Shown piece by piece: positions 6,949-14,290 of a stretch of DNA of 15,228 nucleotides. A model generated the notes under the pieces. It saw only the letters and a program-made list of their open reading frames with translations. It ran no database searches and was not told the DNA's origin. Made by a program: the position numbers and the translations under genes. The DNA is from an uncultured Clostridia bacterium. GTDB lineage: Bacteria > Bacillota > Clostridia > Oscillospirales > Ruminococcaceae. The stretch covers positions 1 through 15,228 of the forward strand of contig CALLQM010000225.1 of the NCBI GenBank assembly GCA_938014855.1. Direction: 5' to 3'. Each line of letters opens with the position of its first letter. The stretch's first letter is position 1.

Positions 6949-7773
6949 ATGGGGATGCTCACGAAACAGCGTACCGTAAACCGAGTCGTGCTTCTTGACA
7001 CGGACAAGATTTCGCCAAGCCCCTATCAGCCTCGCCGCCAGTTCGACAGAAAAGGGCTGCAGGAACTGGCGGATAGTATTGCACAAAGTGGATTGCTTCA
7101 GCCGATCACAGTACGGGAAATCAATACCGGATATGAACTAATTGCAGGTGAGCGGCGCTTAAAGGCGTGCAGAATGCTGCATATGGAACAAATCCCGTCA
7201 ATTATTGAGCAATACGACGATGAAAAGTCCGCGGTATTTGCACTTGTGGAGAATTTACAGCGGCGTGATCTCAACTATTTTGAGGAGGCAATCGGAATCC
7301 AACAACTGATGGTGCATTACCATATGACGCAGCAGCAGATTGCAGAACGGTTAGGAAAGGCGCAGTCCACCATTGCAAACAAGCTGCGTCTGCTAAATTT
7401 CAGCGAATCTATGCGTCAAAGAATGCTTGATGAAGGTTTGACCGAGCGTCACGCGCGTGCACTGTTAAAACTAGCGGACGAAGAATTGGTAAACAAAGCA
7501 CTGGAACACATTGTGAGTGAACGGCTGAATGTGGGGGAGAGTGAACGGTTTATTCAAACGATGATGCAGCCGGAAGAACCCGAAAAGCCGAAACCAACGA
7601 GGTTATTCATTGTAAAAGATCTGAGGATCTTCCTCAATACGATAACAAGGGCAATTTCAACCATGAAACTTGCGGGAATTAATGTGGATACCCGCAAAAC
7701 AGAAGATGACGAATATATTCATTATACGATGCGCATACCCAAGAAAAGCGCATATAAATCTCATTCTGCCTAA
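6949..7773 (+). CDS. noc: Nucleoid occlusion protein Noc (ParB-family CTPase)
   Basis: This 274-residue ParB-family protein would bind Noc sites and protect the nucleoid from division. It has the ParB N-terminal CTPase fold (YQPRRQF, LIAGERRLKA, ENLQRRDL), a helix-turn-helix at about residues 120-175, and a C-terminal domain ending in TMRIPKK as in Bacillus Noc. The four positions that separate ParB from Noc specificity are Q139, K145, N150 and R167; three are Noc-type, whereas the ParB in this window has R153, A159, N164 and G181. I chose ATG 6949 because the ribosome site AAGGA abuts the earlier in-frame ATG at 6937. Its N-terminus has no amphipathic FSRFFG-like membrane helix. Its place between rsmG and parA is the Bacillus order. 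A second ParB remains a possible but weaker reading. Confidence 0.88.
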   Translation: MGMLTKQRTVNRVVLLDTDKISPSPYQPRRQFDRKGLQELADSIAQSGLLQPITVREINTGYELIAGERRLKACRMLHMEQIPSIIEQYDDEKSAVFALVENLQRRDLNYFEEAIGIQQLMVHYHMTQQQIAERLGKAQSTIANKLRLLNFSESMRQRMLDEGLTERHARALLKLADEELVNKALEHIVSERLNVGESERFIQTMMQPEEPEKPKPTRLFIVKDLRIFLNTITRAISTMKLAGINVDTRKTEDDEYIHYTMRIPKKSAYKSHSA

Positions 7774-7820
7774 TGCATAAGCGGCAGATCTACATCCTTG
7801 GTTGCCATATTTCGAGATGT

Positions 7821-7836
7821 TGTTTCACGTGAAACA
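7821..7836. promoter_or_regulatory. Perfect parS site
   Basis: TGTTTCACGTGAAACA is a perfect 16-base palindrome that equals the parS consensus for ParB/Spo0J of Firmicutes and many other phyla. It lies 48 bases after the noc stop and about 255 bases before parA. The parB gene at 8890-9747 encodes the matching ParB-type specificity residues. Confidence 0.93.
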
Positions 7837-7887
7837 GCACACGTGGGGCGGCATTCGGAATAGACAAAAATAAATACACGTTTCCCT

Positions 7888-7919
7888 GCAAAAAAGCCGC
7901 CGTCGGGCGGTTTTTTTGC
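7888..7919. terminator. Bidirectional intrinsic terminator between noc and parA
   Basis: Bases 7888-7901 pair over 14 positions with 7906-7919 (GC, six A-T, one G-T and five G-C-rich pairs) around a GTCG loop. T residues fill the 3' arm and A residues the 5' arm, so it can work on both strands. It ends the noc transcript and isolates the parA promoter. Confidence 0.88.
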
Positions 7920-7979
7920 GCACTGTTTTAAATGGCTTGATAATATGCGTAGAACCGCATGAGAATTGTGCATATCGAA

Positions 7980-7995
7980 TGTTTCACATGAAACA
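7980..7995. promoter_or_regulatory. parS-like site upstream of the parA promoter (15/16)
   Basis: TGTTTCACATGAAACA differs from parS only by G to A at position 9. It lies about 39 bases upstream of the parA -10 region, close enough for spreading ParB to affect the promoter. Regulation is inference. Confidence 0.82.
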
Positions 7996-8033
7996 ATTTG
8001 TCGCACATTGTACTTTTAAATAGGGTAGAAGTG

Positions 8034-8042
8034 TGATATAAT
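8034..8042 (+). promoter_or_regulatory. parA promoter, extended -10
   Basis: TGATATAAT is an extended -10 element (TG-n-TATAAT). The -35 at a 17-base spacing is only TTTTAA (8014-8019), so the extended -10 probably carries recognition. The likely start near 8048-8050 leaves a leader of about 42 bases before parA. Confidence 0.7.
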
Positions 8043-8091
8043 CGAGAGTAAGGAAATTTTTTGGCGTCATGAATGTAAGTGGGAGGATAAA

Positions 8092-8874
8092 ATGGGTAAA
8101 ATAGTAGCGATTGCAAACCAAAAAGGCGGCGTCGGAAAAACAACGACTTCTGTGAATCTCACAGCGGCACTTGGTGCAAGAGGCAAAAAAGTGCTGTTAG
8201 TGGATGTGGATCCGCAGGGAAATTCGACGTCAGGTCTCGGCATCAATAAACGCGATCTAAAACTGTCTACCTATGAACTGTTGGTATCGAATGTACCGGC
8301 AGAAGATGCAGTGGTGCATACACAATTTAAAAATGTGGACTTGCTTCCATCCAACATCGAGTTGGCAGGTGCTGAGATTGAATTGATTGAACTGGATCAT
8401 CGAACCTTGCGGCTTAAAAATGTACTGTTAAAGCTGAAATCGGAATATGACTTCATTTTAATAGACTGCCCGCCCTCTCTCGGAATCATTACGCTAAATG
8501 CATTTACGGCATGCGACACCTTATTAATACCCATTCAATGTGAATACTATGCATTGGAGGGCTTATCCCAGCTGATGTCAACTTTGCGGCAGGTCAAGCG
8601 GCTTTATAACCCCAACATTGATATTGAAGGGGTTTTGCTCACAATGTATGACAGCCGCTTAAATTTAACGGTGCAGGTGGTGGAGGAGCTGAAAAAGTAT
8701 TTTCCACAAAAAATCTATCGCACCGTCATTCCGCGTAATGTACGCCTTTCGGAAGCGCCCAGTTTTGGACAACCTGTCATCTATTATGACCGAGCTTCAA
8801 AAGGCTGCGCGGCATATATCGAGCTGGCAAATGAATTTTTAAAGAAAAATAGGAAACATCAATTAATAAAATAG
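8092..8874 (+). CDS. parA: Chromosome-partitioning ATPase ParA (Soj)
   Basis: This 260-residue ATPase of the ParA/MinD family binds nucleoid DNA and works with ParB on origin segregation; in Bacillus it also controls DnaA. The deviant Walker A motif is KGGVGKTT (residues 11-18), with the signature lysine at 11. The Walker A' region is LLVDVDPQGNST (35-46), and IDCPPSLG is the Walker B region. The length and the lack of an N-terminal helix-turn-helix mark the short chromosomal (Soj) type, not the long plasmid type. GGGAGG lies about 6 bases before the ATG. parB follows after 15 bases, so the two form an operon driven by the extended -10 promoter. Confidence 0.96.
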   Translation: MGKIVAIANQKGGVGKTTTSVNLTAALGARGKKVLLVDVDPQGNSTSGLGINKRDLKLSTYELLVSNVPAEDAVVHTQFKNVDLLPSNIELAGAEIELIELDHRTLRLKNVLLKLKSEYDFILIDCPPSLGIITLNAFTACDTLLIPIQCEYYALEGLSQLMSTLRQVKRLYNPNIDIEGVLLTMYDSRLNLTVQVVEELKKYFPQKIYRTVIPRNVRLSEAPSFGQPVIYYDRASKGCAAYIELANEFLKKNRKHQLIK

Positions 8875-8889
8875 TAAGGGGGATTCGAA

Positions 8890-9747
8890 TTGGCGAAAGC
8901 AAAAGGCGGACTGGGCAAAGGACTGGAAGCGCTGTTTGTGGACAACAATGCCGATGCGGCATCGATATCGACTCTCGCGATCAGCGAAATCGAACCCAAT
9001 CGCGATCAGCCGCGTAAACAGTTTGATGCCGCGGCGCTGGCGGATCTTGCCGATTCTATACGCGAATACGGAGTGCTTCAGCCGCTGGTTGTGCGCCCGA
9101 TGCCCGATGGCAATTATCAGCTGGTGGCAGGGGAACGGCGCTGGCGCGCCGCACGTATGGCGGGGCTTTCTGAAATACCGGTTGTCGTAAGAGAATTAAC
9201 CGATGTGCAGACAATGGAACTTGCGCTGATTGAAAATCTTCAGCGTGAGGATTTAAATGCAATCGAAGAAGCATCTGGATATAAAGAATTGATGGAAAAA
9301 TTTGGTTTTACACAGGAACAGGTCTCTGCACGCGTGGGGAAATCACGTCCTGTGGTAACCAACGCCCTGCGTCTGCTAAATTTACCCAAAGAAGTACGGT
9401 CACTGGTGGAAGAATCAAAGATTTCTGCCGGACATGCCCGTGCTTTGCTTGCGTTTGATGATGACGAAATGATCTGCGCAGTTGCCAAAGAGATTCAGAA
9501 AAAAGGACTCTCTGTCCGTCAGGTCGAATCCATGGCAAAAAAAGGCCGTCAGGAAAAGAAAGCTCCCAAGCCGCAGAGCGCATGGGATAACAGCTATTTC
9601 GCAGAAGTTCAGCTTGCGCTCTGCCAGTGCCTTTCAAGAAAGGTCAAAGTCGAGGGCGAGGGGAAAAAAGGACGGCTCGTCATTGAATTCTATGACGAAG
9701 ACGATCTTCGGCAGATCGCCGCCGTGCTGGAAAAGTGCGAAGACTGA
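8890..9747 (+). CDS. parB: Chromosome-partitioning protein ParB (Spo0J)
   Basis: This 285-residue CTP-dependent clamp binds parS, spreads, and recruits SMC and ParA. The N-terminus has the ParA-stimulating motif GGLGKGLEALF (residues 6-16). The CTPase motifs are QPRKQF, LVAGERRWRAA and ENLQREDLN. The helix-turn-helix carries R153, A159, N164 and G181, where Arg and Gly are the ParB-type determinants for parS, unlike the Noc in this window. The C-terminal dimer domain ends the protein. The start is TTG at 8890, supported by an AGGGGG site about 7 bases upstream; no ATG would preserve the N-terminal motif. Five parS-type sites in the window are its likely targets. Confidence 0.96.
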   Translation: MAKAKGGLGKGLEALFVDNNADAASISTLAISEIEPNRDQPRKQFDAAALADLADSIREYGVLQPLVVRPMPDGNYQLVAGERRWRAARMAGLSEIPVVVRELTDVQTMELALIENLQREDLNAIEEASGYKELMEKFGFTQEQVSARVGKSRPVVTNALRLLNLPKEVRSLVEESKISAGHARALLAFDDDEMICAVAKEIQKKGLSVRQVESMAKKGRQEKKAPKPQSAWDNSYFAEVQLALCQCLSRKVKVEGEGKKGRLVIEFYDEDDLRQIAAVLEKCED

Positions 9748-9750
9748 TGA

Positions 9751-11067
<1,317 letters not shown>

Positions 11068-11087
11068 GCGGCGTATGCTGTTTTGGC

Positions 11088-11101
11088 ATTTCCCGGGAAT
11101 C
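11088..11101 (+). promoter_or_regulatory. Noc-site-like palindrome overlapping the serS terminator
   Basis: ATTTCCCGGGAATC matches the Bacillus Noc-binding consensus ATTTCCCGGGAAAT at 12 of 14 positions, including the whole TTCCCGGGAA core. It overlaps the 5' arm of the terminator at 11093-11131, so the partial symmetry may be incidental. Noc is encoded at 6949-7773. Confidence 0.4.
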
Positions 11102-11131
11102 TGCCTCATAATGGTAGATTCCCGGTTTTTC
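11093..11131 (+). terminator. Intrinsic terminator after serS
   Basis: Bases 11093-11105 pair with 11113-11125 over 13 positions (one G-T pair), with a seven-base loop and five T residues after the 3' arm. It closes the parA-parB-serS region. Confidence 0.88.
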
Positions 11132-11188
11132 AATATCGTGTATGATTGACAGCAAACCGAACAAGCTATCAGGGAGGGGACACAACGC

Positions 11189-11914
11189 ATGCAGACCTGT
11201 CAGAAACACATCAAGGTGATTGAGCCGGAATGTGATATTCGCAAAAAAATGAGCCTATCCAATGTGATGCGCCATGCCCAGCAGATGGGAAGTGAACATT
11301 TGGTACAGTTTGGGCTGGACTATAATAGAATGGCGGACGACGGAATGGTGTTCCTTGTGGCAAAGCAATTGATGAAAATTCATCGGCGTCCGGCGTTTAA
11401 CGAAAAATTGGTGCTCACTACAATCCCGCGCAAACCAAAGGGTGCGCAGTTTATTCGAGATACGCTGTTTGAAACGGAAGACGGCGAACGATTAATTGAC
11501 GTGAGCATTGCGTGGCTGTTAGCCGACCCGCAGAGCCATAAAATTCTGCGCCCATCTGTGTTTGACCGTTACGGATTAGAAATGTGCCCGAACGATGGCG
11601 AAACAATCACGCGTTATCGGATCCATTGTCCTGTGGGGACGGGAACCTCTCATCTGCGACAAGTGCGGTTCAGTGATTTGGACTATAACGGCCACATGAA
11701 CAATGCGGTTTATGCGAGCGTTGTGCTGGATGCACTTCCCCCGGATGTGACAATGGAGCGGGAGCCGACTTCGTTCGGAATCTTGTTTCAAAAAGAAGCA
11801 AAATTCGGACAAGTGATCGACTTAGATGTTTGTCCCCAAAAACAAGACGGCTTTTACATTGGCGGAAAGGTGCTTGGAGAGCGGTGTTTTGAGGCTGAGA
11901 TATTTTTCCAATAA
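11189..11914 (+). CDS. Acyl-ACP thioesterase (FatA/TesC family)
   Basis: This 241-residue double-hotdog protein would hydrolyse acyl-ACP to release free fatty acids. The second hotdog carries the catalytic network D165-Y-N167-G-H169-M-N-N, with Glu203 36 residues after N167; this matches the spacing of the Asp, Asn, His and Glu residues described for plant FatB enzymes. The first hotdog (about 1-130) contains the usual AQQMGSEHLVQFGLDY and PRKPKGAQFIRDT blocks. GGAGGGG lies before the ATG. The gene stands alone between two transcription breaks. A TTGACA at 11146 could be its -35, but I see no good -10. Substrate chain length cannot be told from sequence. Confidence 0.9.
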   Translation: MQTCQKHIKVIEPECDIRKKMSLSNVMRHAQQMGSEHLVQFGLDYNRMADDGMVFLVAKQLMKIHRRPAFNEKLVLTTIPRKPKGAQFIRDTLFETEDGERLIDVSIAWLLADPQSHKILRPSVFDRYGLEMCPNDGETITRYRIHCPVGTGTSHLRQVRFSDLDYNGHMNNAVYASVVLDALPPDVTMEREPTSFGILFQKEAKFGQVIDLDVCPQKQDGFYIGGKVLGERCFEAEIFFQ

Positions 11915-11942
11915 GTTTTTTCATAAAAATTTAAAAAACCTA

Positions 11943-11971
11943 TTGACAAACGACACTTCTCGAGTTATAAT
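11943..11971 (+). promoter_or_regulatory. Consensus housekeeping promoter for the tRNA pair
   Basis: TTGACA (11943-11948) and TATAAT (11966-11971) are both perfect consensus, 17 bases apart. The start is expected near 11978. The leader before the first tRNA holds CGCTCA (11978-11983) and TGAGCG (12001-12006), which can pair and may aid processing. The gap from the thioesterase stop (11914) to the tRNA is otherwise AT-rich with nothing recognisable. Confidence 0.92.
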
Positions 11972-12013
11972 TTAATTCGCTCACTTGTGCTGGACAGCCT
12001 TGAGCGAGTGTAT

Positions 12014-12090
12014 GGCGGTATAGCTCAGTTGGCTAGAGCATTCGGTTCATACCCGAAGTGTCACCGGTTCAAATCCAGTTACCGCTACCA
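12014..12090 (+). tRNA. tRNA-Met (anticodon CAT), elongator type
   Basis: The 77 bases fold as a cloverleaf with a 7-pair acceptor (G1-U72 is a wobble, as in other Firmicute elongator Met tRNAs), D stem GCTC/GAGC, anticodon stem TTCGG/CCGAA and loop TTCATAC giving anticodon CAT at 12048-12050. The CCA end is encoded. Acceptor and anticodon loop look like elongator Met rather than initiator, or the Ile tRNA with a modified CAT anticodon. The T stem has one C-A mismatch (12065 with 12077). Confidence 0.92.
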
Positions 12091-12093
12091 TCG

Positions 12094-12107
12094 GGTGAAG
12101 CTTCACC
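12094..12107. repeat. Perfect palindrome in the tRNA spacer
   Basis: GGTGAAGCTTCACC is a perfect 14-base palindrome four bases after the tRNA-Met CCA. GGGTGAA (12093-12099) can also pair with TTCACCC (12117-12123). One of the two structures could guide cleavage between the tRNAs; this is inference. Confidence 0.5.
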
Positions 12108-12133
12108 AACAGAGGTTTCACCCCAGAATGAAC

Positions 12134-12208
12134 GGCCTGTTCGTCAAGCGGTTAAGACACCGCCCTTTCACGGCGGGTTCGCGGGTTCGATTCCCGCACA
12201 GGTCACCA
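12134..12208 (+). tRNA. tRNA-Glu (anticodon TTC)
   Basis: The 75 bases fold with acceptor GGCCTGT paired to ACAGGTC (one G-U), D stem GTC/GAC, anticodon stem CCGCC/GGCGG and loop CTTTCAC giving anticodon TTC at 12067-12069 offset by 100 (12167-12169), and T stem GCGGG/CCCGC with loop TTCGATT. The CCA end is encoded. This tRNA is one of the U34 targets of the MnmE-MnmG enzyme encoded upstream. Confidence 0.95.
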
Positions 12209-12209
12209 T

Positions 12210-12246
12210 AAAAAGACGCTTTCATTTGAAAGCGTCTTTTTTCTTT
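12210..12246. terminator. Bidirectional terminator between tRNA-Glu and ydbT-like gene
   Basis: AAAAAGACGCTTTC at 12210-12223 pairs perfectly with 12228-12241 around the loop ATTT, with T residues on each 3' side. It ends the tRNA transcript and, from the other strand, the converging ydbS-ydbT transcript that stops at 12277. Confidence 0.92.
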
Positions 12247-12276
12247 TGTAATTAATCGGCAGGGCAGGGGAGAGGC

Positions 12277-13728
12277 TCAGTCGGTTTCCCGCAGTTCAAA
12301 CATGCGCAGACAATCGTCCAAATCAAAAGCGCGCAGAACGTGATGCCTGCGTCCCTCTGCACGCGTCAAAATGACCGCATCGCATTTGTTTGAAAAACGT
12401 TGGAAAATGCTTTGTCGGATGTTGATAACCGTGATTTTTTCCCAGGTAACAATTACTGTGTGTAGATAAAACCCGTTTGAATAACGCATTGTATAATATT
12501 CTTGCTGTTTTGATGCTCCCGAAGAAAGCAAATCGACCAAACGTACTCCAAAAAACCATAAAGCAGGAAGTGCGGCCATGAATCCGACAAACCGAATGAT
12601 GTCTGCCCAAATCGGGAACAGACGCATGCCATAAGCGGCAGCAATCGGAATCAATGCCAAAACAATCGCAGGCAGCAGCAGGAATTTGAGAAACGCACCA
12701 CGCGCAGGCTTAATGGTTCGCTTGGTGGGGATAAATTCGGGGAGCAGGAGCGACAACCGAGACAACACACGGCTTTTGATGGAAAACGGAATAATCGCCG
12801 CGATGTCTTGCTGTTCCTTGCCAAAGCCAATTGCGTTGAGGTAAACCGAGAAAAGCCGCAGTGTGCGGGTAATCAGGCTCTGCCGAATATCAATAAAGCT
12901 GATATCCTGAACATGCAGTGAATAACGTTTCTGTGTTAGGACGCCGCCGCTTACCTGCAGGCGGTGAGCGGTTCGGACAATCTCAAGTCCCTTTGTCTGC
13001 AACAGGTTCATTAAAAACGCTGCAAACCATCCGATAAACAAAAACAGAGCGGCCGCCGCGGCAATGGGAGGAAGTCCAAACGCAATCTTGCGGGCGGTTT
13101 CTTCAAACGTGTGCCGCAAAAGAAGATACAACTCCTGCCCCAAGAGCTTGCCTGCCTGTGAAACAAACGTGGCGACCATGATGATGCCGGGAAGGGTGTT
13201 GGATGTGAACACGGAAAGCAGAACAATGCTCCAGATCGGTGGGCGGTATCGGCAGACGGAGCCGTCCTGTAACTGTTTGGGTTCCTGCCTCAGCCTCATG
13301 ATGCGGTGCGCTTCCGACCGCCGCACATAAAAGGAGAAGTCCGCTTTGCGGGTTCCGCGTGCCGCGGTATCGATGCGCACCTTGGAAATCCAAAACGGTC
13401 GGAGCCAAATCGACGAGAGCGCCGAGAGCGTGGTGACAGAACGCATGGGAAGCGTGATTTTCTGCCGAAATATTATACCGTAAGTTAATATTATAGTATC
13501 TTTATCCATATAGTATTGAAAAAGCGCCCATTTCAGCGTGGAAATCACAATCAGAGCGAATAAAACCAGGACGTCAATCCAAACGCCTGCAAACCATTCT
13601 TTTAGGTTTCCATTGAGCGCGGAAAGAAATCCGCGCAAAAGCGGAAGAATCAGCAGAAATAAAAACCGATATAGAAAGATGAAAATAGAGAGCGGATGCG
13701 TGCGGCGCATGCTCTTTTTTTTATTCAT
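12277..13728 (-). CDS. Membrane protein with three bacterial PH domains (YdbT-like)
   Basis: This 483-residue protein is a YdbT-like membrane protein with bPH2 domains. About six hydrophobic segments lie at 12-34, 47-69, 165-190, 215-243, 344-367 and 373-400. Between and after them come three soluble parts with the bPH2 pattern: about 70-148, 243-325 and 405-478. The two clearest are LQVSGGVLTQKRYSLHVQDISFID-type (centred on residue 270, where beta strands follow the Lys-Arg turn) and the C-terminal NGFYLHTVIVTWEKITVI (residues 418-435). The ATG at 13728 overlaps the stop of the upstream gene (ATGA), and GGGGG lies 9 bases upstream. The open frame runs on upstream to 14061, but that part lies inside the upstream gene. 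The role is unknown; Bacillus YdbST confers resistance to antibiotic-like compounds from competitors. Confidence 0.85.
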   Translation of the reverse strand: MNKKKSMRRTHPLSIFIFLYRFLFLLILPLLRGFLSALNGNLKEWFAGVWIDVLVLFALIVISTLKWALFQYYMDKDTIILTYGIIFRQKITLPMRSVTTLSALSSIWLRPFWISKVRIDTAARGTRKADFSFYVRRSEAHRIMRLRQEPKQLQDGSVCRYRPPIWSIVLLSVFTSNTLPGIIMVATFVSQAGKLLGQELYLLLRHTFEETARKIAFGLPPIAAAAALFLFIGWFAAFLMNLLQTKGLEIVRTAHRLQVSGGVLTQKRYSLHVQDISFIDIRQSLITRTLRLFSVYLNAIGFGKEQQDIAAIIPFSIKSRVLSRLSLLLPEFIPTKRTIKPARGAFLKFLLLPAIVLALIPIAAAYGMRLFPIWADIIRFVGFMAALPALWFFGVRLVDLLSSGASKQQEYYTMRYSNGFYLHTVIVTWEKITVINIRQSIFQRFSNKCDAVILTRAEGRRHHVLRAFDLDDCLRMFELRETD

Positions 13729-14177
13729 GTGCACAAACCCCCATCTGTGTTTTTGTATTTGAGGGATGCCCGCAGATTGTCCGCTTCCTTTATTAATAAG
13801 CCCGGGAGTGTGACACGGCTGCCTGCCATATAGAACACCAATGAGCAGATGCCGAACATCCGCAGTAAGGGTGTGGTCAAAATAGAAGTATACTGAACCG
13901 CATGGAAGGGTACGGCTTTGATACGTAAGGATATGGCGCCTGCATATATAATAAGTGTCCGGCTGTTCATCCCATAGGAAAGCCGCTTGTATTTCATTGG
14001 ATAATATACAAGACACAAAAACAGCACGACACAAATCCACAGCCCGGTAAACATGAGCCATAGGATATCAGGAAGAGCAGCCAAACGGATAGACAGATAA
14101 AGTAAAAGGGCTGCGGCCGGAATCAGCCGCAGTCTCCAAACGGTTAGGACACGGGGGTCCGGTTTTTTAAGCTTCAT
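13725..14177 (-). CDS. Membrane-anchored PH-domain protein (YdbS-like)
   Basis: This 150-residue protein has two hydrophobic segments at about 18-34 and 37-58, followed by a single bPH2 domain at about 60-140 (LSYGMNSRTLIIYAGAISLR, then VPFHAVQYTSILTTPLLRMFG). The size, the topology and the coupling to a three-domain partner match the YdbS-YdbT pair of Bacillus, though I name it by family only. The ATG follows GAGGGA with a 10-base spacing. Its stop overlaps the start of the YdbT-like gene. The upstream gap contains an inverted repeat (14213-14240) that could be an operator. The function is not established. Confidence 0.82.
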   Translation of the reverse strand: MKLKKPDPRVLTVWRLRLIPAAALLLYLSIRLAALPDILWLMFTGLWICVVLFLCLVYYPMKYKRLSYGMNSRTLIIYAGAISLRIKAVPFHAVQYTSILTTPLLRMFGICSLVFYMAGSRVTLPGLLIKEADNLRASLKYKNTDGGLCT

Positions 14178-14212
14178 GATGAAAGGTCCCTCGATAAGAA
14201 GTAAAAATGGGC

Positions 14213-14240
14213 ATTATTCAATTCCAATCTGTTGAATAAT
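14213..14240 (-). promoter_or_regulatory. Interrupted palindrome upstream of the ydbS-like gene
   Basis: ATTATTCAA (14213-14221) and TTGAATAAT (14232-14240) are perfect inverted repeats separated by ten bases, 35 to 63 bases upstream of the ydbS-like start. The arm nearest the gene overlaps AATAAT on the minus strand (14218-14213), a possible -10, though its -35 (TTATTA) is poor. The shape suits an operator for a dimeric repressor. A plain RNA hairpin is possible too. Confidence 0.45.
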
Positions 14241-14264
14241 AAATAGATAATACAAATGGTATGT

Positions 14265-14290
14265 AAAAAGCGCACATTGTGCGCCTTTTC
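14265..14290 (-). terminator. Intrinsic terminator after sleB
   Basis: On the minus strand GCGCAC and GTGCGC (14084+200 region: 14284-14279 and 14275-14270) pair around a three-base loop, followed by five T residues. It starts directly after the sleB stop and separates sleB from the ydbS-like gene. Confidence 0.82.

Larger units (their letters stand above)
7774..8091. other. Gene-free noc-parA region with parS sites, terminator and promoter
   Basis: This 318-base gap has no credible coding sequence on either strand. It contains, in order, a perfect parS (7821-7836), a bidirectional terminator (7888-7919), a second parS-like site (7980-7995) and the parA promoter (8034-8042). The two parS-type sites start 159 bases apart. 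The region looks like the regulatory and centromere-like segment of the par locus. Confidence 0.75.

Noticed and set aside
11146..11174. TTGACA upstream of the thioesterase as a promoter
   Set aside because: The -35 is perfect, but no -10 of acceptable match occurs at 16-18 bases, so I did not list it as a feature.
11915..11939. A-T hairpin after the thioesterase gene as a terminator
   Set aside because: The stem is almost all A-T and is not followed by a T run, so it is unlikely to terminate well.
13149..13157. parS half-site TGTGAAACA in the YdbT-like gene
   Set aside because: Only one half of the palindrome is present.
13729..14061. A 111-codon upstream extension of the YdbT-like frame
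   Set aside because: It overlaps the YdbS-like gene in another frame, shows no domain, and the ATG at 13728 has a ribosome site and the stop-start overlap.
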